From Vibrio renipiscarius (GTDB lineage Bacteria; Pseudomonadota; Gammaproteobacteria; Enterobacterales; Vibrionaceae): 64,000 nt of DNA. Each line of letters begins with the position of its first letter. Position 1 is the first letter of the stretch. This document shows, piece by piece, positions 26,393-35,122 of this stretch. The stretch is taken from assembly GCF_000827885.1 (NCBI RefSeq), contig NZ_JTKH01000006.1, positions 806,001 to 870,000 of the forward strand, given 5' to 3'. Under the pieces are notes generated by a model. That model did no database searches and was not told the origin of the DNA. It was given only the letters and a program-made list of their open reading frames with translations. The position numbers and the translations under genes were made by a program.

Positions 26393-28219
26393 CTAGATTC
26401 TGCCTTGAAGTGGGATAATTGTCACGCTTTCTCCGACTTTAACTGTATCAACCGCCGGTGAAATTTCGATAAGACAATTTGCCTCACTCATTGAACGTAA
26501 AATACCAGAGCCTTGTTTACCGGTGGTTTGCACCGTTAGACGACCCGCTGGATCGATCTGGAATATGCCGCGGCTATATTCCGTTCGACCTTGACGAGAG
26601 CGCAAGTCTTCAGTGGCAATCGCGTTCACTTTTAGAGGTTGCCAATCGCGTTCGCCTTGCATTTTACGCAGCGCTGGCTCAACAAAGTTGATAAACGACA
26701 CCATGACCGCCACCGGGTTGCCCGGTAAACCAAAGAAAGGCTTATCGTTTACCTGACCAAAAGCGAGTGGGCGACCTGGACGCATGTTGATGCGCCAAAA
26801 ATCGATTTGTCCGAGCTTATCAAGGGCCAGTTTTACGTAGTCGGCATCACCAACGGACACGCCACCGGATGTAATGATCACATCCGCTTGCAAGCTGGCT
26901 TTCTCAATCGCATCAATCATCACTTGTTCGTTATCTTCTAAAATACCGAAATCGATGACCTCGCAACCCAGTTTTTCCAGCATACCCATCAGGGTAAAAC
27001 GGTTTGAATCGTAAATGGTATTGGGTTTTTGTTCACTGCCCGGCGCTTGAACTTCATCGCCAGTCGAGAACAACGCCACTTTCAATTGGCGCGCAACCTG
27101 TGCTTGGCCAAAACCAAGAGAGGCGAGCATGCCCATTTCTGCCGATTCAATACGCGTGCCTTTGCTAAATACAGCGCTACCCTGAGCTAAGTCTTCACCC
27201 GCTTGACGAACATTTTGTCCGCGTTTGATGAATGCGCTAGGGAACGTGACGTGGTCACTATCGGTTTGCGCTTGCTCACGCATAATCACGGTATCGGCAC
27301 CGGCTGGCATTGGTGCGCCAGTCATGATTTTTACCGCTTGGCCTTCTTGCAATTCACTTTGGTAAGCGTGGCCAGCCATCACTTCAGCAACAACGTGATA
27401 GCTTGGGGTTTCAGCCTCATCGTTGACGATATCATCGCCACGAATAGCAAACCCATCCATTGCTGAGTTGGTGTATTGCGGTACGTTCACTGGCGATGCG
27501 ATATCGTCAGCTAATACGCGGTTGTAGCTTAATTCAATGGCACAAGATTCGGTTTCTGACACCTCATTAACCAAAGAAAGAATTTTCTCTTGTCCTTGAG
27601 TCACGGAAAGGAAAGCAGGGGACAGAATGTCGCAACACGATGACGCCGGTTTATCGGTATTTTCATCGCTTGCCTTGGCTGCCTTGGCACAACCCGACTT
27701 TCCATTTGAGGCAACAAAGTTAAGAATAAACTGAGTAATGGCATCAAGATCGTTGATGTCCATTTGTGGCAGTTCGCTGTCGGTCACTTTATTGTCAGCG
27801 GCAATCGCGATGATGTTGTCATCACTTGGGTAAAGCCATGGTTTACCGACTTCTTCGCGGTGCAGTTCAATTTTCGGGAAGGCAATGTTCTTGCAGCCTT
27901 CAACCAAAATGACATCCAGTTTTTGTTGATCGAAACGGCTAAGCAGAAAATGAAATTCAGATTCTTCTTCTGGTGTTTCTGTCATCAATGCGTAGCGATT
28001 ACGAGATGAGATCAGCATTTGGCTTGCTCCGGCTTTACGCAGACGGTAGCTGTCTTTACCTGGTTGATCGACATCGAAATTATGGTGGGCATGTTTAAGC
28101 ATGCCAATGCGCAAGCCCGCTTTCGTCAACTTAGGAAGAAGCGCTTCAATTAGGGTGGTTTTTCCGGTGCCTGAGTAGGCAGCAAAACCGATTACAGGAA
28201 TTAAGTGGCGTACGGTCAT
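26393..28219 (-). CDS. Bifunctional MobB-MoeA fusion (molybdenum cofactor synthesis)
   Basis: A 608-residue fusion. Residues 1-165 are MobB, a GTP-binding adaptor with Walker [10 protein letters not shown] near residue 16 and the family GMLKHAHH. Residues about 200-608 are MoeA, which inserts the metal into molybdopterin, with TGDEV near 390, [13 protein letters not shown] near 455 and [13 protein letters not shown] near 510. A Cys-containing linker (SGCAK, SSCCD) joins the parts. It is last in a tupABC-mobA-mobB/moeA operon; its first codon overlaps the mobA stop by four bases. It would supply bis-MGD-Mo or -W for the formate dehydrogenase encoded 24 kb away. Confidence 0.93.
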   Translation of the reverse strand: MTVRHLIPVIGFAAYSGTGKTTLIEALLPKLTKAGLRIGMLKHAHHNFDVDQPGKDSYRLRKAGASQMLISSRNRYALMTETPEEESEFHFLLSRFDQQKLDVILVEGCKNIAFPKIELHREEVGKPWLYPSDDNIIAIAADNKVTDSELPQMDINDLDAITQFILNFVASNGKSGCAKAAKASDENTDKPASSCCDILSPAFLSVTQGQEKILSLVNEVSETESCAIELSYNRVLADDIASPVNVPQYTNSAMDGFAIRGDDIVNDEAETPSYHVVAEVMAGHAYQSELQEGQAVKIMTGAPMPAGADTVIMREQAQTDSDHVTFPSAFIKRGQNVRQAGEDLAQGSAVFSKGTRIESAEMGMLASLGFGQAQVARQLKVALFSTGDEVQAPGSEQKPNTIYDSNRFTLMGMLEKLGCEVIDFGILEDNEQVMIDAIEKASLQADVIITSGGVSVGDADYVKLALDKLGQIDFWRINMRPGRPLAFGQVNDKPFFGLPGNPVAVMVSFINFVEPALRKMQGERDWQPLKVNAIATEDLRSRQGRTEYSRGIFQIDPAGRLTVQTTGKQGSGILRSMSEANCLIEISPAVDTVKVGESVTIIPLQGRI

Positions 28220-28803
28220 GATTCTAGAGTCCCAAATTGAGCCAATTCTTGCGGCGTATTTAGATTAACAAAACAGTTTGGCGAGTCGCTAAAGTCTACG
28301 TAGGAGGTATTACATTCTTTGTAGAGTAAGATGATTTTACGATCGCCACGTTCTAAGAACGCCGTCAGTTTTGGTAATACGCGTTTATGATAGAGCGTAA
28401 ACACGGGTTGCTGATGATCGCCATCGTGGGCAACCAAGATGTCACTTTCTGCGGTGGCGTATGCGCAGAAACGTGCCACTAAATCATGATTGATTTGCGG
28501 GCTATCACAAGGGACAAAGCCGACCCAATCCGTCTCGGCGTGCACAAGGCCGGCATGAATACCGCCCATTGGGCCAGGGTAATCAGAAAAATGGTCGCTA
28601 AACACAGGACCAAAGTGTTGGTATTCACTTTGATTGCGGTTTGCGTTGATTAAGATGCTAGGGGTCTGTGGTGACAAGCGTTCAATAACGTGTTGTATCA
28701 GCGGCTTATTATTGAGTTCTATAAGGCCTTTATCTTTGCCACCCATGCGGCTGGCTTGACCGCCAGCCAAAATAACCCAACTAGTTTGCGTTGGATGTAG
28801 CAT
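28216..28803 (-). CDS. mobA: Molybdenum cofactor guanylyltransferase
   Basis: A 195-residue MobA that adds GMP to molybdopterin to make the bis-MGD cofactor. The nucleotide-binding motif [16 protein letters not shown] is near the N-terminus, and PCDSPQI near residue 100 gives the Mg-binding Asp. The start at 28803 (MLHPTQTSW) has an AGAGAG site just upstream; the longer frame from 28824 is less likely. It overlaps the upstream tupC by 23 bases and the downstream fusion gene by four, so translation is probably coupled. Confidence 0.93.
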   Translation of the reverse strand: MLHPTQTSWVILAGGQASRMGGKDKGLIELNNKPLIQHVIERLSPQTPSILINANRNQSEYQHFGPVFSDHFSDYPGPMGGIHAGLVHAETDWVGFVPCDSPQINHDLVARFCAYATAESDILVAHDGDHQQPVFTLYHKRVLPKLTAFLERGDRKIILLYKECNTSYVDFSDSPNCFVNLNTPQELAQFGTLES

Positions 28804-29497
28804 AGTCGCTCTCTTGTTTTTCATCGGTGATGACTTGTAGCAGCGGTGACTCTATCAGAGTTGATTCTTTTATCCACCACTGTTTACGACATAAATCCGT
28901 TAAAGCGTTCTTTTGATGGCTCGTAATCACGATGCTTGAGCCTTTTTCGAGCAAATCTTTTGCCAGCAATACTAATCGTTCGATTGATTCTTGATCTAAG
29001 GAAGCGCTTGGCTCATCCATTAACAAAATCGAAGGGGTTAGAATCCAAGCTCTTGCCATGGCGACGCGTTGTTTTTCGCCACCAGAGAGAACGGAAATAT
29101 GCTCATCTGCAAGCGTTTCTAGGCCGACTTTTCTCAAAGCATAGATGACCGACGCTCGCTTATCTTGGGCCGACATTTTTTGAAAGCGAATACCATAAGC
29201 GACGTTTTGGAAAACGGTACCATCAAAAAGATACGGCGCTTGATGCAGGTAAACGACGTCTCGACGGCCGCTGCGGGTCGAAAGACGTTGAATAAAGTTA
29301 TCGCGTGGAGCAATCACTTTTCCAGTGGTTGGCTTAAGCAGCCCCGATATTATTTTCAGTAGGGTGGTTTTACCCACACCATTGTCGCCTTTTAAGTAGA
29401 TTGCATCATTAGGACCAATCGACAATTCAGGAATATGAAACAGCACCCGATCTTTAAATCGCATGGAGAGCTGTTGTGCAGTTATTTTAATCGTCAT
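28781..29497 (-). CDS. tupC: Tungstate/molybdate ABC transporter ATP-binding protein
   Basis: A 238-residue ABC ATPase. Walker A is [12 protein letters not shown] near residue 35, the signature [14 protein letters not shown] near 138 and Walker [13 protein letters not shown] near 157. The order substrate-binding protein, permease, ATPase and the TupA-type binding protein identify the system. The C-terminal 25 residues are charged and poorly conserved. It is co-transcribed with tupAB upstream and mobA downstream. Confidence 0.88.
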   Translation of the reverse strand: MTIKITAQQLSMRFKDRVLFHIPELSIGPNDAIYLKGDNGVGKTTLLKIISGLLKPTTGKVIAPRDNFIQRLSTRSGRRDVVYLHQAPYLFDGTVFQNVAYGIRFQKMSAQDKRASVIYALRKVGLETLADEHISVLSGGEKQRVAMARAWILTPSILLMDEPSASLDQESIERLVLLAKDLLEKGSSIVITSHQKNALTDLCRKQWWIKESTLIESPLLQVITDEKQESDYATSNAN

Positions 29498-29506
29498 ACA
29501 GCGCCC

Positions 29507-30205
29507 TTAGTTTCTTAAATAGCCACGACCGCGCATGCTGCCTAACATAAAGTTTAGCAGTAGTGCGAGCGAGAGTAATACTATTCCGAGCGCCACGCCT
29601 TGCGCGAAAGCCCCTTTATGACTTTCCATCGAAATTGCGGTTGGAATATTGCGGGTTACGCCCATGATATTTCCGCCCACCATCATCGAACAACCGACCT
29701 CGGTCACAATGCGAGAAAAAGCCGTAATGGTTGCGGCAAGAAGAGGAAAGCGGGTTTCCCAAATCATGGTCGCCGCCACTCGACATGGTGAAGCGCCAAG
29801 TGTAATCGCCGTTTCCACGGCGCGGCGATCGCTTGATTGCAGCGATCCGTGCATCATGGCAACCAAGACAGGGAAGCAAATCAACATTTGCCCGAACACC
29901 ATCGCCTTTTGGGTAAAGAGCATTTGCCAATCACCAAGCGGGCCTGCACGAGACAGTAACATGTAAAGCAGCAAGCCAATCACCACGGTTGGGACGGCTT
30001 GCAGGGTATTAATAATCGAAAGGAAGAACCATTTTCCTCGAAAATCCGTGTAGGCAAGGATGAACGAGAATAAAATCGCTGGCAATAACACCAGAGATAT
30101 CGCAGTCAAAGAGACGTTAAAAGAGACCGCAACAATCGCCAACAGGTCCGGGTCAAAAGCGACCAAAAGTGCTAACGCGTCTAGTGTAGTTTGCCAGAGA
30201 CTCAT
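29507..30205 (-). CDS. tupB: Tungstate/molybdate ABC transporter permease
   Basis: A 232-residue inner-membrane permease with five or six segments. The EAA loop is recognisable as VETAITLGASPCRVAATM near residue 138. The length and pattern match TupB/WtpB-type permeases. It lies six bases after tupA and nine before tupC in one operon. Confidence 0.88.
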   Translation of the reverse strand: MSLWQTTLDALALLVAFDPDLLAIVAVSFNVSLTAISLVLLPAILFSFILAYTDFRGKWFFLSIINTLQAVPTVVIGLLLYMLLSRAGPLGDWQMLFTQKAMVFGQMLICFPVLVAMMHGSLQSSDRRAVETAITLGASPCRVAATMIWETRFPLLAATITAFSRIVTEVGCSMMVGGNIMGVTRNIPTAISMESHKGAFAQGVALGIVLLSLALLLNFMLGSMRGRGYLRN

Positions 30206-30211
30206 GAATGA

Positions 30212-31033
30212 TTATTTCTCGTTCGCGTTAGCGACAAATAAGTGCTTACCATTAATGGTAAAGGTATTAATTAACTCTTGGCCGCGAGGGTTAACCAGCC
30301 AGTCACTGAAGACTTTGGCACCTTGGTAGTTAATCGTCGGGTAGCGCTCAGGGTTAACTAAGATAACTTGGTACGGATTAAACAGGTTTTTGTCACCTTG
30401 GAATAAGATCTTCAGCGCCAATTGGTTTTGGTAAGCCAACCAAGTACCACGGTCAGTGATGGTGTAACCAGCCATCTCAGATGCCATATTCAGCGTTGGG
30501 CCCATACCTTGACCAACAGAGCGGTAGCCACCAAAGTTTGGTTCAATTTTGGTTTGCTCCCAAATACCTTTTTCTTTTTTATCGGTACCTGAATCATCAC
30601 CACGAGAAACAAAAGTAGAATTGGTTGAGGCGATGTTCTTGAAAACGTCAAAGATATCTTTTTGTTCCGCGATGTTTGCCGGATCGTTTATCGGGCCAAC
30701 AATCACAAAGTCGTTGTACATGAGTTTGCGTGGTAAAACGCCAAAACCGTTATCGACAAAATTTGCTTCTGCTTTTGGCGCATGCGTCATGACCAAATCC
30801 ACGTCACCGTTTTCGCCCATCTTAAGCGATTTTCCGGTTCCTGCGGCAATCACATCGACTTTGTAGCCCGTGTCTTTTTCAAACTCAGGCAAGATAAAAT
30901 CCAGTAGACCAGAATGGTAAGTACTGGTGGTGGTGGCTAAGCGGATGTGTGGTGCTTCATCAGCCGCACTAGCGGTATGACTAAAGAATACAAGCGACGC
31001 TGCTGCTAAGGTATAACTGAATGTTGCTTTCAT
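30212..31033 (-). CDS. tupA: Tungstate-type periplasmic binding protein TupA
   Basis: A 273-residue secreted binding protein. A signal peptide ends at HTASAA. The oxyanion-binding signature LATTTSTYHSGLLDFILP follows at once; the TTTS motif is the hallmark of TupA, the high-affinity tungstate receptor. Molybdate binding cannot be excluded from sequence. The start at 31033 is preferred; an ATG five codons upstream is possible. A sigma-54 promoter (31120-31137) and an enhancer-like palindrome (31194-31210) lie upstream. First gene of tupABC-mobA-mobB/moeA. Confidence 0.9.
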   Translation of the reverse strand: MKATFSYTLAAASLVFFSHTASAADEAPHIRLATTTSTYHSGLLDFILPEFEKDTGYKVDVIAAGTGKSLKMGENGDVDLVMTHAPKAEANFVDNGFGVLPRKLMYNDFVIVGPINDPANIAEQKDIFDVFKNIASTNSTFVSRGDDSGTDKKEKGIWEQTKIEPNFGGYRSVGQGMGPTLNMASEMAGYTITDRGTWLAYQNQLALKILFQGDKNLFNPYQVILVNPERYPTINYQGAKVFSDWLVNPRGQELINTFTINGKHLFVANANEK

Positions 31034-31119
31034 TGTAATGTTTTCCATATTGTTTGCCGTTGGGCGTCAATTTCACTACCTACGAATGGCGATAGCCAAA
31101 AACCTGGCTGCTATGCCTT

Positions 31120-31137
31120 AAGCAAACTAGATGCCAA
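31120..31137 (-). promoter_or_regulatory. Sigma-54 (-24/-12) promoter of the tup operon
   Basis: The minus strand reads TTGGCATCTAGTTTGCTT. The invariant GG (-24) and GC (-12) are ten bases apart, as required, and match TGGCAC-N5-TTGC closely. A start point near 31110 would leave a leader of roughly 75 bases before tupA. No good -35/-10 pair competes with it. Confidence 0.75.
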
Positions 31138-31193
31138 GATTTCAGGTTGTTTTACAAGCAAATTGGTTCAGTTTTGTGGACAAAAAGGGGCTT

Positions 31194-31210
31194 TGGGACA
31201 ATTTGTCGCA
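31194..31210. promoter_or_regulatory. Enhancer-like 17-bp palindrome in the tupA/response-regulator region
   Basis: TGGGACAATTTGTCGCA is a near-perfect dyad (arms TGGGACAA and TTGTCGCA). It differs at one position from the palindrome upstream of the fdh promoter (47284-47300). It lies about 67 bases upstream of the tupA -24 element, enhancer distance for a sigma-54 activator. Partial copies flank it: TGGACAA at 31177-31183 and TGTCCCA at 31249-31255. Confidence 0.75.
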
Positions 31211-31248
31211 CTATTGCTCGATCCTACCGATAAAACCTTGGTACACTC

Positions 31249-31255
31249 TGTCCCA
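31249..31255. promoter_or_regulatory. Inverted half-site near the response-regulator start
   Basis: TGTCCCA is the complement of the palindrome arm TGGGACA. It lies 31 bases before the regulator ATG, where bound protein could autoregulate. Only a half-site, so support is limited. Confidence 0.35.
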
Positions 31256-31285
31256 ATGACAGTGATTTAAACCGAGAAAACCTTC

Positions 31286-32737
31286 ATGTCTACTTCTTTA
31301 GATGCAAACAAACTCTCTCAATATCAAGCATTTTCCGTTCTCGTTGTCGATGACGAAGCTGGTATGCAAGCGATTTTAAAAAAAGCGCTCAGTAAATGGT
31401 TTTCTAAAGTGGATACGGCCGGCAGCATTGAGCAAGCGGAAACGTTACGAATCGCCAATCATTATGATCTTATTATTCTAGACATTAATCTACCCGGACG
31501 TTCAGGCATTGAGTGGGAAGAAGCCTTTAATGACGAAGAGCGCAGAGCCGATGTGATTTTCATGACTGGCTACGCTGATCTAGAAACGGCGATTTCTGCC
31601 CTCAAGCTAGGGGCAACAGACTTTATTCTCAAGCCCTTCAACCTAAGCCAGATGTTGCAGTCCGTAGAGCGCTGCATGGACAAGCGACTGAATGAACGCT
31701 TGCAGTATGCCTTGCACCGTGATGTTAAACGCCATATCGCGACCGAAATTGCGGGAACGTCTGATAAAACTCGTCAACTGAAACAACTTATCAGCCAGTT
31801 TGCACCATCACGTGCTTCGGTGTTGATTGAGGGGGAATCCGGCACGGGTAAAGAGCTGGTGGCACGCGGTGTACACGAGGCCAGTGGTCGTAAAGGGCCA
31901 TTTGTCCCGATTAACTGTGGCGCGATTGCGCCTGAATTACTCGAAAGCGAACTGTTCGGTCATACCATGGGAGCGTTTACTGGCGCGAAAAAGAGCCGTG
32001 AAGGTTTGTTCCGCGTTGCGAGTGGCGGCACTCTGTTTTTGGATGAAATCGGGGAAATGCCGTTAGCGATGCAATCTGCGTTGCTGCGTGTTCTTGAGCA
32101 ACGAACGATTCGTCCGGTAGGCGGAGAGAAAGAAGTGAGTGTGGATGTGCGCGTCGTCGCTGCAACCAACCGTAATTTGCAAGAAGAAGTCAAATGCGGG
32201 CGCTTCCGAGAAGATTTGTTTTATCGCCTTAATGTGCTGAAAATTGATGTGGCGCCACTGCGTGAACGCAAATCGGATTTATGCGAACTCGTGCCATACT
32301 TCACCAAGATGCTTTCGATTGAACTGGGTATTTCCGACCCAAAATGGGCGCATGAAGACATCGAAGCGATGCAAAATTACAGTTGGCCAGGCAATATTCG
32401 TGAGCTCAAAAACTTGATTGAGCGCTGCATTTTATTGGCAAAGCCACCAGCACATTATTGGCGAGAGCTCGCGGGCGTTCAAGAGAGTCCGAGTATTTCG
32501 GTGTCTGAACCTGCTGACATCGAAGTAAACACTGTTTCTGAACCAGAAAGCAGTGCTGGCAAAGGCTATCCAAACACTTGGTCTTTAAAAGAAGTTGAAA
32601 AATCCCATATTCAACAATTGGTCGAATTTCACGACGGTAATAAGTCTGCAGCTTCACGTGATTTGGGCGTTGCACGTAAAACCTTAGAACGAAAATTTAA
32701 AGAGTGGGAAGCAGAGGACATGGACTATGGCCAATAA
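31286..32737 (+). CDS. Sigma-54-dependent response regulator (NtrC type)
   Basis: A 483-residue enhancer-binding regulator. The receiver domain (1-125) has the acidic pair D22-D23 and phospho-acceptor D66 in LIILDINLPG. The AAA+ domain (about 155-390) has Walker A GESGTGKE at 183-190 and GAFTGA near 229, the loop that contacts sigma-54. The Fis-type helix-turn-helix ends the protein (SAASRDLGVARKTLERKFKEW). It is translated with the sensor kinase (11-base overlap) and is divergent from tupA. The TGGGACAA palindromes near tupA and fdh are its most likely binding sites, an inference from position and sigma-54 promoters. Confidence 0.95.
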   Translation: MSTSLDANKLSQYQAFSVLVVDDEAGMQAILKKALSKWFSKVDTAGSIEQAETLRIANHYDLIILDINLPGRSGIEWEEAFNDEERRADVIFMTGYADLETAISALKLGATDFILKPFNLSQMLQSVERCMDKRLNERLQYALHRDVKRHIATEIAGTSDKTRQLKQLISQFAPSRASVLIEGESGTGKELVARGVHEASGRKGPFVPINCGAIAPELLESELFGHTMGAFTGAKKSREGLFRVASGGTLFLDEIGEMPLAMQSALLRVLEQRTIRPVGGEKEVSVDVRVVAATNRNLQEEVKCGRFREDLFYRLNVLKIDVAPLRERKSDLCELVPYFTKMLSIELGISDPKWAHEDIEAMQNYSWPGNIRELKNLIERCILLAKPPAHYWRELAGVQESPSISVSEPADIEVNTVSEPESSAGKGYPNTWSLKEVEKSHIQQLVEFHDGNKSAASRDLGVARKTLERKFKEWEAEDMDYGQ

Positions 32738-34775
32738 CGGCGGCGCGTCTCGCACCGGTTTGATCGCAAAGTGGCGTTATCGCTTTAAGAGTATGGTGCG
32801 TTATCGGTTGATGATTTTAACATCGGCACCGATTTTCTTAACCTTACTCGCGCTGATTGGCATCACCATTTATTGGTCGATTCATTACACCTGGCAGAGC
32901 GCACTGCTTGATGTGTCGGAGCGCTTGGGTGTTGCAAATAACAGCATCGAATTGATCCAACAAAAACAGGCTAATCATGTCGAGGCGTTTGCTGAATCTT
33001 ATGATTTTCGTATTCAGCTAGAAACAAACCAGAATGATGCTGAACTTCAGCAGTGGATATCCCAACAGAAAAAACGCTACAACTTAGATTTTCTTTGTTT
33101 GCATCGTGTGGGTGACACGAATCATCATTTCCGCTATTTCGACGTCGCTCAAAGTGAGTCGTTTTTTGATGTGCTTTCAGAACAAGAGCTCGACTCACTC
33201 GACAGCGATTTATCAAAACGTGCTCAAGTGCCTATTTTAGAAAGCCAAGCGGTTGAAAACCGTGGCTTGGTGAGCCGAACCGTGATTCCCGTGGAAGATA
33301 ACAACGGTCAATTAGTCGGGTATCTGGATGGGGGGTTATTACTGAATAACAGTACGGTATTAGTCGACCAAATTCGCGACCTTATTTATTCAAGTCGTGA
33401 AGACAGTTTGCGCCCGATCGGCACGTTAACGTTATTCTTAGACGATTTGCGTGTCAGCACCAATGTGCCGCTCGATAGTAGTGGCGGCTTGGGCCGTGCG
33501 ATTGGTACGCCAGTATCTGACGTTGTAAGAGACGCGGTATTAGTTGAAGGCCAGCAATGGGTTAACCGAGCTTATGTGTATGATGCTTGGTACATTACCG
33601 CTTATGAACCCATTCGAGATCGTGAAAACAATGTCATTGGCATGCTCTATACCGGTTATTTGATTTGGCCGTTTCTCAAGGCGTATATCACCAACATTGC
33701 TGAAATTAGTATCACCACTGTGTTCTTACTGTTGGTCTCAGGTTTAATGGTGTATCGAGGCTCGCGTGACTTGTTTAACCCGATCGAACACATTCACCGC
33801 GTGGTCAAAATGATTCAACTCGGAAAAGACACCCGTATTGGGCCACTTGGCTTAGATGATGAACATGAATTAGCCCAGTTGGCGAAGCAGTTTGACAATA
33901 TGTTGGATCTACTACGTCAGCGAAAAAATGAGCTGAAGAATGCCGCGGTTGAATTGGAAGAGAAGATCCAACAGCGTACCGCGAGTCTTGAAGAGAAAAC
34001 CACGGAACTTGAATTGCATATTCAGCTGTTGCATCAAACCCGTGACAAGCTGGTGGTGCATGAGAAACTGGCGGCGTTAGGGGAGTTAACGGCGGGTATT
34101 GCGCATGAAATTAACAACCCAAGTGCTGTGATCCTAGGCAATGTGGAATTGATCCAATTTGAATTGGGCGAAGAGTCAGAGCGTGTCAAAGATGAGTTGG
34201 AAGCGATTCACGCTCAGATAGATCGCATCCGCAATATTACGCGCAGTTTGCTGCAATACAGTCGCAAAGGCGGGGTTCAAGATGAGATTACTTGGCAGCA
34301 TGTGAATCCTATCGTTGAAGAGAGCATCACCCTGGTTAAGACGGGCAGTAAAAAACGAGATATCGAGTTCGTGACCGATCTTCAAGCGCATACCTCGGTC
34401 GAAATTAATCGCAATCAATTGCTGCAAATTTTAGTTAACCTTCAAATGAATGCGATTCACGCCATGCAAGGAAAAGGCCGCTTGACGGTGAAGAGTGAAG
34501 ATTGGCAAGAAGACGGTGAAGCGAAAGGCGCGCTGATTCATATTGAAGATCAAGGCTGCGGAATTAAACCTGAAAATCTAAAACGTATTTTCTCGCCATT
34601 TTATACCACAAAGCGAGAAGGTACTGGTTTGGGTCTGTCGGTGTCACAAAGTATCCTTAGCCAAACTGGCGGTGAGCTTACGGCGACCTCGGAGTGGGGA
34701 CAAGGCAGTTGTTTTACTATTCGATTGCCGAATAAAGCCGAAACGCATTTATTGGTTTCAACGCGCAGTCAATAA
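32727..34775 (+). CDS. Membrane sensor histidine kinase partnered with the sigma-54 regulator
   Basis: A 682-residue sensor. Two membrane segments (about residues 29-52 and 325-346) bracket a periplasmic region of about 270 residues that looks like a double Cache sensor. A HAMP segment and a coiled coil (about 350-440) lead to the HisKA domain with phospho-accepting H460 in GIAHEINNPSAV. The ATPase domain has NLQMNAIHAM, DQGCGI and GTGLGLS. It overlaps the regulator gene by 11 bases. The ligand is unknown; formate, tungstate/molybdate or an electron acceptor are candidates from context. A terminator follows. Confidence 0.93.
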   Translation: MANNGGASRTGLIAKWRYRFKSMVRYRLMILTSAPIFLTLLALIGITIYWSIHYTWQSALLDVSERLGVANNSIELIQQKQANHVEAFAESYDFRIQLETNQNDAELQQWISQQKKRYNLDFLCLHRVGDTNHHFRYFDVAQSESFFDVLSEQELDSLDSDLSKRAQVPILESQAVENRGLVSRTVIPVEDNNGQLVGYLDGGLLLNNSTVLVDQIRDLIYSSREDSLRPIGTLTLFLDDLRVSTNVPLDSSGGLGRAIGTPVSDVVRDAVLVEGQQWVNRAYVYDAWYITAYEPIRDRENNVIGMLYTGYLIWPFLKAYITNIAEISITTVFLLLVSGLMVYRGSRDLFNPIEHIHRVVKMIQLGKDTRIGPLGLDDEHELAQLAKQFDNMLDLLRQRKNELKNAAVELEEKIQQRTASLEEKTTELELHIQLLHQTRDKLVVHEKLAALGELTAGIAHEINNPSAVILGNVELIQFELGEESERVKDELEAIHAQIDRIRNITRSLLQYSRKGGVQDEITWQHVNPIVEESITLVKTGSKKRDIEFVTDLQAHTSVEINRNQLLQILVNLQMNAIHAMQGKGRLTVKSEDWQEDGEAKGALIHIEDQGCGIKPENLKRIFSPFYTTKREGTGLGLSVSQSILSQTGGELTATSEWGQGSCFTIRLPNKAETHLLVSTRSQ

Positions 34776-34803
34776 AGCCGATTGGATGGGCTAACCCAGT
34801 GAT

Positions 34804-34830
34804 AAAGCACCTCAAAGAGGTGCTTTTTTT
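34804..34830 (+). terminator. Terminator after the two-component operon
   Basis: AAAGCACCTC and GAGGTGCTTT around AAA, then T's. Confidence 0.88.
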
Positions 34831-35045
34831 ATGTCCTCGTTATGCGTTACGCAGAGGTTGCTTGAAGAATAATCTGCTGATTTATGTTAGGGAAACCATT
34901 CGTGGGTGATATGTATTTTTACAAAATTATTTATCCTGACAATAAATCACTTATTTAAACATTGGTTAACAATCATTTGGAATAAAGATCAAAATTAATA
35001 AAACTCTCAATAGCGTGTGATCCAGAAAACCCATTACCATTCCCG

Positions 35046-35063
35046 TAAAAGGGGCCCCTTTTA
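35046..35063. promoter_or_regulatory. Perfect 18-bp palindrome upstream of the M66 protease
   Basis: TAAAAGGGGCCCCTTTTA has no loop, so it suits a dimeric DNA-binding protein rather than a terminator. It lies 60 bases before the protease ATG, within an otherwise AT-rich region. A TGTGATC half-site, CRP-like, lies about 27 bases further upstream (near 35017). The cognate regulator is unknown. Confidence 0.6.
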
Positions 35064-35122
35064 GTATCTGCTTGTGCGTTTTTATGACCACAAGTGAACA
35101 ATAATTAGAATAGAGATGAGAT

